DNA from: Gemmatimonadales bacterium
Lineage (GTDB): Bacteria; Gemmatimonadota; Gemmatimonadetes; Gemmatimonadales; GWC2-71-9
Assembly (NCBI GenBank): GCA_013140635.1
Contig: JABFSM010000312.1
Location: 1 to 38,993, forward strand
Reading direction: 5' to 3'
Length of the DNA: 38,993 bases
Position 1 is the first letter of the stretch. The number at the start of each line of letters is the position of its first letter. Positions 31,671 to 38,993 of the stretch are shown one piece after another. A program made the translations under genes and the position numbers. Under the pieces are notes generated by a model, which saw nothing but the letters and a program-made list of their open reading frames with translations, was not told the DNA's origin and did no database searches.

Positions 31671-34600
31671 ATGCAGCCAATCGGGCGCGCAGTTCGGTTC
31701 GGGGCGGCCGTGGTGGCCACCCTTCTCGTTGGCGTCGAGACCCTTGCCGCACAGGGTCTGACCAGTGCCGCCGTGCAGGGGAGGGTGACCACGGAGACGC
31801 GCGGAACCGTCGAAAACGGGATCGTGATTCTCACCAACACCAGGAATGGTGCCAGACAGCAGACCACCACCAACTCGGCGGGGCGGTACAACTTCGAGAA
31901 TGCGACTCCGGGCGGTCCGTACACCATCGAGGTCCGGGCGATCGGGTTCCAGCCCGCTACCAAAACCGGGATCATGCTCTCGCTTGGCCAGCGCTATCAG
32001 CAGGACTTCGAGATGAAGCAGCAGGTAGTCACACTGGAGGAGCTGACGGTCATCGCAGCGACCAACCCTCTCATCAACAGTGGACGGACTGGCGCCGCGC
32101 AAATCGTTGGGGATACGGCCATTCAGCGACTACCCCTTCTCGGGCGCAATTTCACCGACCTACTGCGCACCAGTCCTCAGGTCTTGAGCGGTTCGTCGAT
32201 CGCGGGGCAGAACGTCCGGTTCAACAACATCCAAATCGACGGTGGCGCCAACAACGACGTCTTCGCCATCTCTACTTCGGCGGCCGTGACGCCGGGAAAT
32301 GCCACTGGGGCCAAGCCCATTTCCCTTGAGGCGATTCAGGAGTTCCAGATTCTCGTTGCGCCCTTCGACATTCGGCAGGGGAGCTTCTCTGGCGGGTTGA
32401 TCAATGGGATCACCAAGTCGGGGGGCAACGATTTCCACGGTTCGGTGTTCGGATACATGCAGCGTCCGGATCTGGTCGGCAAGGACACTTCCGGCACGCG
32501 AATCACCAACTTCTCGATCAAACAATACGGCGGTACCATCAGCGGCCCGATCATCCGGAACAAACTGCACTTCTTCGGCAGCGCCGACCTGCAGTCTTCG
32601 GGGACGCAGTTCTTCGGACTCTCTGCCGCGGAGCCGGCCACCGGCGTCAGCGTAGCGACAGCGCGACGGGTGCAGAGCATCATCAAGGACAACTACGGAT
32701 TCGATCCGGGCGATGAGACGGCTCCAGAAAATCTCCAGCGGCCCGATAAGAACCTCTTTGGGAAGCTGACCTACCAGGTCGGCAATAGCTCGCAGCTGGA
32801 AGTGTCCTACAATTACGTCAAGGCAAGCACTGAGTCGTTCAACCGCACCTTCCGGACCAGTGCGACCCAGGATGGCTGGCAGCTGTCGCTCAGTGGCAAC
32901 CAGCAGAAAAGCACCACCAACTCGGCGCGGGCCAAGTTCACCTCCCTAGTCGGCGGGGCTAATCTCGAGGTGCTCCTGGGCTACCTTCGGGTTCGGGACC
33001 GCCGGCCACCGAATATCGAACGGCCGCTGCTCATGGTCCTGTCCGACCGGTCGATCCCCGCCTATATCGGCGCCGGCGGCGAACGATTCTCCCACGGCAA
33101 TGAGCTAGATCAAGACATCTACGAAGCGACCGCCAACCTAACCTTCGGTCTGGGCCGCAACCATCAGATTACCGTCGGCACGCACAACGAGTTCTTCTCG
33201 TTTCGCAACCTGTTCGCCCAAAACCGTTTCGGTACCTGGACCTTCGGTAGCCCCGACTCACTCGAGGCCGGCTTAGCACGGCAATACCAGATTTTGCTGG
33301 AATTGCGGCCGGGTGGTTTCACTGCGGACTTCGGGGTCAAGCAGTTGGGAGGGTATATCCAGGATGCTTGGCGGCCGAATGACCGCCTGACCCTCACGGC
33401 GGGGCTGCGCTTTGACGTGCCGGTGTTCAACGACACGCCGGTGGAAAACACCACCACCCCAGAGGTCGTCGATACATTCGGCGTCCACACCGGCGACTTC
33501 CCGAGCGGAAACATGTTGTTGTCGCCTCGGCTTGGATTCAACTGGGATCCGTTCGGCAACGGCAATACCGTCGTGCGCGGCGGCGTCGGGATCTTCTCGG
33601 GCCGCCCGCCGTACGTCTGGATGTCCAATGCGTTCACCGGCACCGGCCGCGAGCAGCAGACGCTCTCCTGTACCGTGGCGGGAACCATCCCGGCATTCAC
33701 CCCGGAAGTGGCCGACCAGCCGAAGAGTTGCGTGGGCCTGGATGTGCCGGCGCCGCCGACGTCGGAGATCAGGTACTTCGAGAAAGACTTCAAGTTCCAA
33801 CAGACGCTCAAGTATGCGTTGGGTGTTGACCATCGGTTGCCCGGGGGGCTGGTGGCGACGGCGGACTTCCTGCTGTCCAAGTCGCGCAACCAAATGTACT
33901 TCACGGATGACAACGTCCGCCTCGGGGAAATTAACGGCGAAGGGCGGCAGCTGTACTCGAATCCGACGGCCGCCGTTTCACCGGCGAACACGACGTCGCG
34001 GCTGATCAAGTCGAACAAGGTGCGGCAAGTTATTCACCACCTCAATAAGAACGCAGACAAGTCGACCCTGCTCACATTCCAGCTGCAGAAGTCGTTCGAG
34101 AGCGGACTGTCGTTCAGCGGATCCTACACCTGGTCCAAGACCGAGGATCTCCTCTCGCTGACGTCGAGCCAGGCATCGTCGAACCTCCAGAACACTCCAC
34201 TGGTGGGGACCCTGGATAACCGTGAGCTCGGCCTGTCGGGATTCGACGTTCCTCACAAGTTCGCGCTCTCCGGTTCGGCCAACCTGCCGTTCGGGCTCCA
34301 GGCGTCGATGATCTTTACGGCCCGCGCCGGAACGCCCTACGCCTATGTGTACACCAACGACGCCAACGGCGACGGCATCAGCACCAACGATCTAGTCTAC
34401 GTGCCGCGCGACGCCAACGACATTACGCTCCAGGTTCCGGCCGACTGGGCCAAGCTCGACACGTTCATCGAGAGCGAGCCATGCCTCAGCGAGCAGCGCG
34501 GTCGCATCATGACCCGCGGCTCCTGCCGCAACCCGTGGCAGAAAATTGTGGACCTTCGGCTCGCCAAGGGAATCAAACTCGTGGGTGGGCAGTCGTTCCT

Positions 34601-34862
34601 GGTGACGGCCGACATCTTCAACCTGGCCAATCTGCTCGATCCGGATTGGGGGTTGGTCCGGGAAACGTCGTTTTTCCAGCAGGTAAGCTTCCTGACGATG
34701 GTGAACACCGGCGCCACCCAGTACGATACGCGGGGTACGGCGACCCAGAGCGATGACCGCGGCATCTACACCGTACCGAGCGTGATGCCGCCGCGCAACC
34801 GGGTGATCACCACGGGTATTTCCCGGTGGAAAATTCAGCTGGGCGGGAAGTACATCTTCTAG
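31671..34862 (+). CDS. TonB-dependent receptor, Oar-like, with carboxypeptidase-regulatory-like N-terminal domain
   Basis: 1063 aa. A signal peptide (basic RAVRF, hydrophobic core, cleavage after AAQ-type site near residue 27) sends it to the outer membrane. Residues ~33-115 form a CarboxypepD-regulatory-like beta domain ('AVQGRVTTETRGTV', 'NSAGRYNFENATPGGPYTIEVRAIGF'). 'VVTLEELTVIA' resembles a TonB box. The plug follows, with 'NVRFNNIQIDGGANNDVF' and 'SGGLINGITKSGGNDFHGSVF'. The rest is a long beta-barrel ending in the aromatic residue Phe (GGKYIF), the usual outer-membrane insertion signal. Oar-like receptors import or bind large substrates using TonB energy. Substrate unknown. Confidence 0.95.
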   Translation: MQPIGRAVRFGAAVVATLLVGVETLAAQGLTSAAVQGRVTTETRGTVENGIVILTNTRNGARQQTTTNSAGRYNFENATPGGPYTIEVRAIGFQPATKTGIMLSLGQRYQQDFEMKQQVVTLEELTVIAATNPLINSGRTGAAQIVGDTAIQRLPLLGRNFTDLLRTSPQVLSGSSIAGQNVRFNNIQIDGGANNDVFAISTSAAVTPGNATGAKPISLEAIQEFQILVAPFDIRQGSFSGGLINGITKSGGNDFHGSVFGYMQRPDLVGKDTSGTRITNFSIKQYGGTISGPIIRNKLHFFGSADLQSSGTQFFGLSAAEPATGVSVATARRVQSIIKDNYGFDPGDETAPENLQRPDKNLFGKLTYQVGNSSQLEVSYNYVKASTESFNRTFRTSATQDGWQLSLSGNQQKSTTNSARAKFTSLVGGANLEVLLGYLRVRDRRPPNIERPLLMVLSDRSIPAYIGAGGERFSHGNELDQDIYEATANLTFGLGRNHQITVGTHNEFFSFRNLFAQNRFGTWTFGSPDSLEAGLARQYQILLELRPGGFTADFGVKQLGGYIQDAWRPNDRLTLTAGLRFDVPVFNDTPVENTTTPEVVDTFGVHTGDFPSGNMLLSPRLGFNWDPFGNGNTVVRGGVGIFSGRPPYVWMSNAFTGTGREQQTLSCTVAGTIPAFTPEVADQPKSCVGLDVPAPPTSEIRYFEKDFKFQQTLKYALGVDHRLPGGLVATADFLLSKSRNQMYFTDDNVRLGEINGEGRQLYSNPTAAVSPANTTSRLIKSNKVRQVIHHLNKNADKSTLLTFQLQKSFESGLSFSGSYTWSKTEDLLSLTSSQASSNLQNTPLVGTLDNRELGLSGFDVPHKFALSGSANLPFGLQASMIFTARAGTPYAYVYTNDANGDGISTNDLVYVPRDANDITLQVPADWAKLDTFIESEPCLSEQRGRIMTRGSCRNPWQKIVDLRLAKGIKLVGGQSFLVTADIFNLANLLDPDWGLVRETSFFQQVSFLTMVNTGATQYDTRGTATQSDDRGIYTVPSVMPPRNRVITTGISRWKIQLGGKYIF

Positions 34863-35256
34863 CTCCGCACAGTATTGCGGGCGACGAGGGGGCGCGGCCA
34901 GGGGCCGCGCCCCCTTTGTCGTTGGGGGACATCAACGGCAAGCCGCATGTCTCGATCGGAAATCAGTTGCCTGCGCTTTCAGATAGACCCAGTCTGTGGT
35001 GGAGGTATCAATTCGGGTGCCCAAAACATTACCGTTGTTTATGTATTTCGCGGAATGCGAGAAAGCGGTGTTCTTCTGAGAGGCCTTCTGGGCCAGAGGG
35101 TTGTCCGACTGTCAATTCGTTACCCAGGGGAAGGTTGCGCAGCGGTGATCGGCGTTATAGAGTATCCCAATGCGCAGCGCACGTTATTGGCGCACCCGGT
35201 GAGGCATAGCGTTGCGACTGGACAAATGCCTCTTAGTACCTACACGTGAGGTTGTC
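34863..35256 (+). other. Intergenic region, 394 bp, with a terminator and a GC drop
   Basis: The first ~55 bases hold the receptor's terminator (34888-34917). After that, base composition shifts clearly toward A/T, matching the astacin gene that follows. A frame open from 34875 to 35249 has no protein-like features. TTGCGC (35135-35140) and TATAGA (35156-35161), 15 nt apart, are a weak candidate promoter for the protease. Confidence 0.45.
34888..34917 (+). terminator. Rho-independent-type terminator after the TonB-dependent receptor
   Basis: GGGGGCGCGGCC (34888-34899) pairs perfectly with GGCCGCGCCCCC (34903-34914) over a 3-nt loop, followed by TTT. The T-run is short but the stem is very stable. 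It begins 26 bp after the receptor stop. Confidence 0.8.
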
Positions 35257-36528
35257 ATGACTAGAACGCATTGGATTCTTGTTGGCGCCGTCATGATGGT
35301 TGGCGCGTGCCGCCCTGACATGTCGTCACCGGAGGCGGGCAGTGGTCCGGTCAAACCAGAACCGGCAACCACCGCTCTTCAAACGGGCACTGGCTTCATT
35401 ATGCATAAAGGTGCGCCCGTTGAGGTGACGTTCGAGATCGTCAATGGTCGGGCCATCTTTCAAGGTGATATTGACCTTGGACCGGTCGAGAGGATCGCCA
35501 AGTCTTCGACGGAGTTGAGGCGACCGCAGACGGGTGCAGTGACCTCACATCAAGATGAGCGATGGTATCGTGGGCTGATAGCGTACGCTATCTCACCGTC
35601 CATACAGACTCAGCAGCGCATTCTCGATGCCATAGCGTCCATCCAGGCCTCGGTGGGGGGAGTGCTCTTCATTCCCGCAGAGCAGGCGCCGGGCATTGAC
35701 CGGATGTTCTTCGTGCCTGAGTCCGATCCCGAGAGATGCGGGCATACAAATGGTATCGGCAGAACAGCAGGAGGGTTCGTGCCGACATATGTCCACGTTA
35801 GCGACAGATCAGATTGCAATGCTGGAACAGTTATGCATGAAATCGGGCATGCTCTCGGCTTCTGGCACGAGCAGAGCCGATGCGATCGCGATAACTACGT
35901 TCAGATACTGACGGACAGTATTGAAAGTGGAAAAGAGCATAACTTCGCCAAAGTGTGCAGTGGTGCGGACGACGTTGCACCCTACGATGAAGGTTCAATA
36001 ATGCACTATCATCGACGCGCATTCGGGAAACCCAGAGCGCAAGACCCTGACGTAAAGACGCAGACCATCAGATCATTGAGGGGTAGAGATCTCGAGATGG
36101 GCCAGAGTAGCGCATTCGGAGCATCTGACATCATTACGACGAATATGATGTATCAGCCCTATCCAGTTACGACCAACTTCGATCCGATCAACTATACGAG
36201 CGGTACGCCCCGCATATCCTGGATGCCCGTCGCCGGTGCGATTAGTTATACCGTCAAGCTCATCACTATCTACAACTACTACGACTACTACGAGAATTGG
36301 TCCAACGTATTTGTGATCAACGACGAAGTTCTCATCACCACGCCAAGTGCCGTCTTCGAAGATGTGGCACACCCGTATACGGGTCTCCAGATGTGTTCGC
36401 AGTTCAATACCAACTACTCGGAACTGTACTACACCTATCGATATGACATTCGGGTCAATTACCCGGGCGGTGTAGTGGGCGCACCATATTCCTTTCAGCA
36501 TCCATTCATTGCGCCGACAAGCTGCTGA
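35257..36528 (+). CDS. Astacin-like (M12A) zinc metalloprotease, predicted lipoprotein
   Basis: 423 aa from ATG 35257, with TGAGGT upstream. The N-terminus has a lipobox ending at C18 (V-G-A-C), so it is probably a lipoprotein; a flexible Pro/Ser-rich linker follows. The catalytic core carries the full astacin signature HEIGHALGFWHEQSRCDRD (H194, E195, H198, H204) and the Met-turn SIMHY (M249, Y251), with paired cysteines around C161 and C187. Residues ~305-405 look like a fibronectin-III-type domain ('ISWMPVAGAISYTVKL'). It likely cleaves extracellular or host-derived proteins. Base composition is visibly more A/T-rich than in its neighbours, a sign of recent transfer. The active site appears complete. 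Confidence 0.9.
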   Translation: MTRTHWILVGAVMMVGACRPDMSSPEAGSGPVKPEPATTALQTGTGFIMHKGAPVEVTFEIVNGRAIFQGDIDLGPVERIAKSSTELRRPQTGAVTSHQDERWYRGLIAYAISPSIQTQQRILDAIASIQASVGGVLFIPAEQAPGIDRMFFVPESDPERCGHTNGIGRTAGGFVPTYVHVSDRSDCNAGTVMHEIGHALGFWHEQSRCDRDNYVQILTDSIESGKEHNFAKVCSGADDVAPYDEGSIMHYHRRAFGKPRAQDPDVKTQTIRSLRGRDLEMGQSSAFGASDIITTNMMYQPYPVTTNFDPINYTSGTPRISWMPVAGAISYTVKLITIYNYYDYYENWSNVFVINDEVLITTPSAVFEDVAHPYTGLQMCSQFNTNYSELYYTYRYDIRVNYPGGVVGAPYSFQHPFIAPTSC

Positions 36529-36625
36529 ACGCGCATGGCTGGCTGCTTGAGAAAAGGCGGGAGAGGAGCAGTCAATTGTCACATAGTCGCATTGCCGGTC
36601 TATCGTCCCGAAACTGCGTATCGCT

Positions 36626-37231
36626 GTGCGGACATCGACTGGGATACTGAACCTCATAGTCGTGGCCGCATTGGCCGGCGTGTGCTCCCCTGGGCCGGCC
36701 CGCGCCCAGGACGGCTGGTCAGGCGGCTTCGGCATGGCGGCCGGCGCCTCGGTACAGCACAGAGCGGATGGTCCAGATGTGCTTGGCATCGCGTTTGGAA
36801 TGCAGGCGTCGCGCCGAGTGGCGCCACGCCTGCACCTGCAGGCCATCGCCGATGCGTCCGTGAATCACTTCGGCAAGAATCGCGACATCATCGTGGACTG
36901 CGCCCCAGGCTATTCCTCATGCGGTGACCTGCACTACGATCCGCATCTCGTCGTCGCTGGATCGCTCGAGGCGCGTCTATTCGCGCGGAGCTCAGAACAG
37001 GGGCTCTACACGCTTGTCGGCGCGGGGGTCGCCTACCTCCACCACCAGCCCGGCACGATGAGCCCACGTTTCCACCTCGGATTGGGCGCGGAGTACCCGG
37101 GGCCAACCATGGCGGCGTTCCTGGAAGCACGCGGGACTGTCTACACGAGCCGCCGCGATGCCCCGGCGACGCAGTTGCACGTCCTCCTCGGCCTCCGGCT
37201 GCGGCTCGGCGCCCCTACGTCCTCACCCTAA
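36626..37231 (+). CDS. Small secreted / outer-membrane beta-barrel-like protein
   Basis: 201 aa from GTG 36626; no good ribosome site is visible. A signal peptide 'ILNLIVVAALAGVCSPGPARAQ' is followed by alternating hydrophobic strands with aromatic and glycine turns ('GGFGMAAGASVQH', 'LVVAGSLEARLFAR', 'YTLVGAGVAYLHH', 'HLGLGAEY', 'LHVLLGLRLRLG'), as in small outer-membrane barrels. Two cysteines at about 91 and 98 could form a disulfide. No family recognised. The 3' end overlaps lptG, on the opposite strand, by 17 bp. Confidence 0.65.
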   Translation: MRTSTGILNLIVVAALAGVCSPGPARAQDGWSGGFGMAAGASVQHRADGPDVLGIAFGMQASRRVAPRLHLQAIADASVNHFGKNRDIIVDCAPGYSSCGDLHYDPHLVVAGSLEARLFARSSEQGLYTLVGAGVAYLHHQPGTMSPRFHLGLGAEYPGPTMAAFLEARGTVYTSRRDAPATQLHVLLGLRLRLGAPTSSP

Positions 37232-38297
37232 CCAACAACCACCCCCCCAGCGTTAAAAAGATCATGTTCGGCAACCACGCCGCCAACACCGGGTCCATCA
37301 CTCCCGAACTCCCGATCGCTTGGGACAGATTAATCATCAGCAGGTAAATGATCGTCGTCCCCAGACTGATCGCAATGCCGACCGCCGGCCCGGCGCGCGG
37401 GGCCGATACCGCGAGCGGCGCCCCGAAGAGCGCGATGATCAGGCAGGCCGCCGGCAGGGCGAGCTTGATCGCCTGCTGCACCTGGAGCTTCTTGGTGTCG
37501 TTCCCCGAGTTCTTGAGCGAGGCGATGTAGCGCCCCAGCTCGCCGTAGGTCATCTCCTCCGGGTTCTTCGGTTCGATCAGCAAGTCGCGCGGCGCCTGGG
37601 TAAAAACCGGGAGCTTGATCGTGGCAAAGGTCATGCTGTGCACCGAACCGGCGTCACCCCTCCGCATCACGTGGCTGGCGCCGTTCATGAACGTCCATTC
37701 GCGCCGCGCGGGGTCCCAGCGCGCGCTGTCGGCCGTAATGGCGTAGGTCGGCGTCGCACTGTCGCGCACGGCACGTTCCAAGACCACATGCTGCATTTCG
37801 TTGGTGCCGGTGTTGAGAGAGCGAATCGTGTACACCCAGCCGTTGCTGGCGCGGTAGACGAAGTTGTACCGTGTAGTGACGTTCCGCGCCTGACGCTCCT
37901 TTTGCAGCTCGAGCTGCCGGGTGGTGGCCTCGGTGGCCCACTCCCCGATCAGGAAGCAGAGGACCGCCGAGAGCGCCGAAACGAGAAAGAGCGGCCGCGC
38001 CAGCCGGTGAAAGCTGATCCCGCCCGCCTTTGCCGCGGTGAGTTCGGAGTTCCGGGCCAAGGGCCCCACGGTAAAGACTGCGGCGAAGAGCGCCGCCGCC
38101 GGCATCATCGTGGCCACGTTATACGGCAGGGCGTACAGGTAGCTCAGGGCGATGGTGCCAGCCCCCAGCTGGCGGTCGAGGAGCCGCCGCAGATTGTCGG
38201 TGAGCTGGGTCAGCACCGACACGAACGGGAGCCCGATGGCGGTGAGCAGGAAGATCCGGAGCCACTGGCCCAGCACGTACCTGGCGAGGATCTTCAT
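37215..38297 (-). CDS. lptG: LPS export permease LptG (YjgP/YjgQ family)
   Basis: 360 aa, usual for the family. The N-terminal 'ILARYVLGQWLRIFLLTAIGLPFVSVLTQLTDNL' contains TM1 and the pattern common to LptF/LptG. A periplasmic beta-jellyroll-like part (about 135-255) sits between TM3 and TM4, followed by 'EEMTYGELGRYIASLKNSG' and the last three membrane segments, including 'KLALPAACLIIALFGAPLAV'. It pairs with LptF and the ATPase LptB to extract LPS from the inner membrane. ATG 38297 overlaps the upstream lptF stop in an ATGA. This is direct evidence for a diderm host. Confidence 0.92.
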   Translation of the reverse strand: MKILARYVLGQWLRIFLLTAIGLPFVSVLTQLTDNLRRLLDRQLGAGTIALSYLYALPYNVATMMPAAALFAAVFTVGPLARNSELTAAKAGGISFHRLARPLFLVSALSAVLCFLIGEWATEATTRQLELQKERQARNVTTRYNFVYRASNGWVYTIRSLNTGTNEMQHVVLERAVRDSATPTYAITADSARWDPARREWTFMNGASHVMRRGDAGSVHSMTFATIKLPVFTQAPRDLLIEPKNPEEMTYGELGRYIASLKNSGNDTKKLQVQQAIKLALPAACLIIALFGAPLAVSAPRAGPAVGIAISLGTTIIYLLMINLSQAIGSSGVMDPVLAAWLPNMIFLTLGGWLLVRVRT

Positions 38298-38993
38298 CCC
38301 TCACCCCGCCGCTTGCGCCGGAGCCAGCCGAGGAAGAGCTCGGCCAAGTCGCCAAGATCGCCGCCCCTAGTGGAACCGAATTCCCGGTTGACGCGAATCA
38401 GCCCGACGACCCCCGCCAGCAGCACGACAACGTTAGGCAACCACATCGCGAACCAAGCCGACACGATCCCCCGGTCGGCCAGGCTCTCGCCCGCGGTCAG
38501 GCTCACGTAGAAGAGCGCAAAGAGGACCAGCGAGCCGCCGATCACCAGGCCGATTCCCCCGCGCGGAAAGCGGAGCGCCAGTGCGATCCCGATCACCACG
38601 AAGCTCAAGCATGCCACCGACAGCGTGTATTTCTTGTGGATCTCGACCGAATACTGATTGACATCCCGGACGGCGAGATACTCCTCCTCCCGCGCGCTAG
38701 TGACGTCCGAAATCGTGGAGAGCACCGCGCGAAGGGCGGCGCCCTGGGGTGCCGCGGGAGGCACCGCGGCCGGCGCCGCGGCCGAGTCGGCCACTTGGGC
38801 CCCCGCGGGCTTGGGAAGGAGCAGTTTGGCGATCCACCCCTCGAACCGCCGCCACGCCCCGCAGGTTGGGGGGGGGGCTCGGTGACGACCGGCTGCTCCG
38901 GAACGGCCAGGAGGTTGAGGATGGCGCGGACATCGTTTTCCGCCAGCCACCGCCGGTGCGCCCGGGCCTTGCGCGCCGAAATCCGGGAGAGGT
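38294..38993 (-). CDS. lptF: LPS export permease LptF, C-terminal part, with an apparent frameshift near the window edge
   Basis: The C-terminal ~200 residues are clear YjgP/YjgQ: 'VEIHKKYTLSVACLSFVVIGIALAL', 'GGIGLVIGGSLVLFALFYVSLTAGESLADRG' and 'FAMWLPNVVVLLAGVVGLI'. Upstream of the nine-C run (38869-38877 on the + strand as G), the good protein-like frame is a different one ('SRISARKARAHRRWLAENDVRAILNLLAVPEQPVV'), and it connects cleanly to the downstream frame if the tract has ten (or seven) bases. This looks like a homopolymer length error or a recent frameshift rather than a real start at GTG 38950. A Pro/Ala-rich insert after the tract is unusually long. The 5' end is outside the window. 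Confidence 0.82.
   Translation of the reverse strand, partial: PLPDFGAQGPGAPAVAGGKRCPRHPQPPGRSGAAGRHRAPPPTCGAWRRFEGWIAKLLLPKPAGAQVADSAAAPAAVPPAAPQGAALRAVLSTISDVTSAREEEYLAVRDVNQYSVEIHKKYTLSVACLSFVVIGIALALRFPRGGIGLVIGGSLVLFALFYVSLTAGESLADRGIVSAWFAMWLPNVVVLLAGVVGLIRVNREFGSTRGGDLGDLAELFLGWLRRKRRGEG

Noticed and set aside
34875-35249. A 124-codon + strand frame between the receptor and the protease
   Set aside because: It runs through the receptor's terminator, has no family features and uses a poor start; treated as intergenic.

Overview
The window is a GC-rich stretch of chromosome from a diderm (Gram-negative) bacterium. It carries the paired LPS-export permeases LptF/LptG, a large Oar-like TonB-dependent receptor and System I cytochrome c maturation genes. 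This mix fits Gemmatimonadota best, but that is an inference from gene content; no rRNA or other marker gene is present.

Region 1 (1-9314) is a surface-glycan locus, mostly on the + strand: a GT4 glycosyltransferase (cut by the window edge), a PglK-like ABC flippase, a GT92-like transferase, a 'surface carbohydrate biosynthesis' GT-B-like protein, another GT-like protein, a lone minus-strand GT-A-like protein, a small protein of the plant-type reversibly glycosylated polypeptide / UDP-arabinopyranose mutase family, and an FkbM methyltransferase.

Region 2 (9250-17494, minus strand) is an eight-gene, almost completely overlapping operon. In transcription order it encodes a UDP-galactopyranose-mutase-like flavoprotein, a membrane GT2, two tandem paralogous 2-TM proteins, an NDP-sugar epimerase, a Gfo/Idh/MocA oxidoreductase, a four-part NeuB-SAF-cupin-HAD fusion, and a CMP-sugar synthetase of the NeuA family. 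This looks like a dedicated route to a CMP-activated nonulosonic acid-like sugar plus its transfer or modification at the membrane.

Region 3 (17579-22380) holds acetyl-CoA synthetase on the minus strand, then a + strand unit of a STAS protein and ccmA-ccmB-ccmC-ccmD. The STAS leader carries two back-to-back perfect hairpins, and the unit ends in a long stem-loop repeat.

Region 4 (22382-27220, minus strand) is a second tightly coupled operon: DUF92 (phytyl-phosphate kinase-like) membrane protein, geranylgeranyl-reductase-like flavoprotein, flavin reductase, methyltransferase, SRPBCC/cyclase-like protein and a FabF-like ketosynthase. Its product is not obvious; a lipid, quinone or aromatic polyketide is likely.

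Region 5 (27301-38993) holds a V4R-like protein coupled to an M24 peptidase, heme o synthase (ctaB), an APC permease, the TonB-dependent receptor, a lower-GC insert with an astacin-type lipoprotein protease, a small secreted or outer-membrane protein, and lptG/lptF. The lptF frame is broken at a nine-base homopolymer close to the window edge.

Convergent gene pairs are separated by stem-loop repeats at 22329-22379 and 29104-29179. Several Shine-Dalgarno-less starts have a TANNNT hexamer 5-8 nt upstream, which suggests leaderless transcripts.
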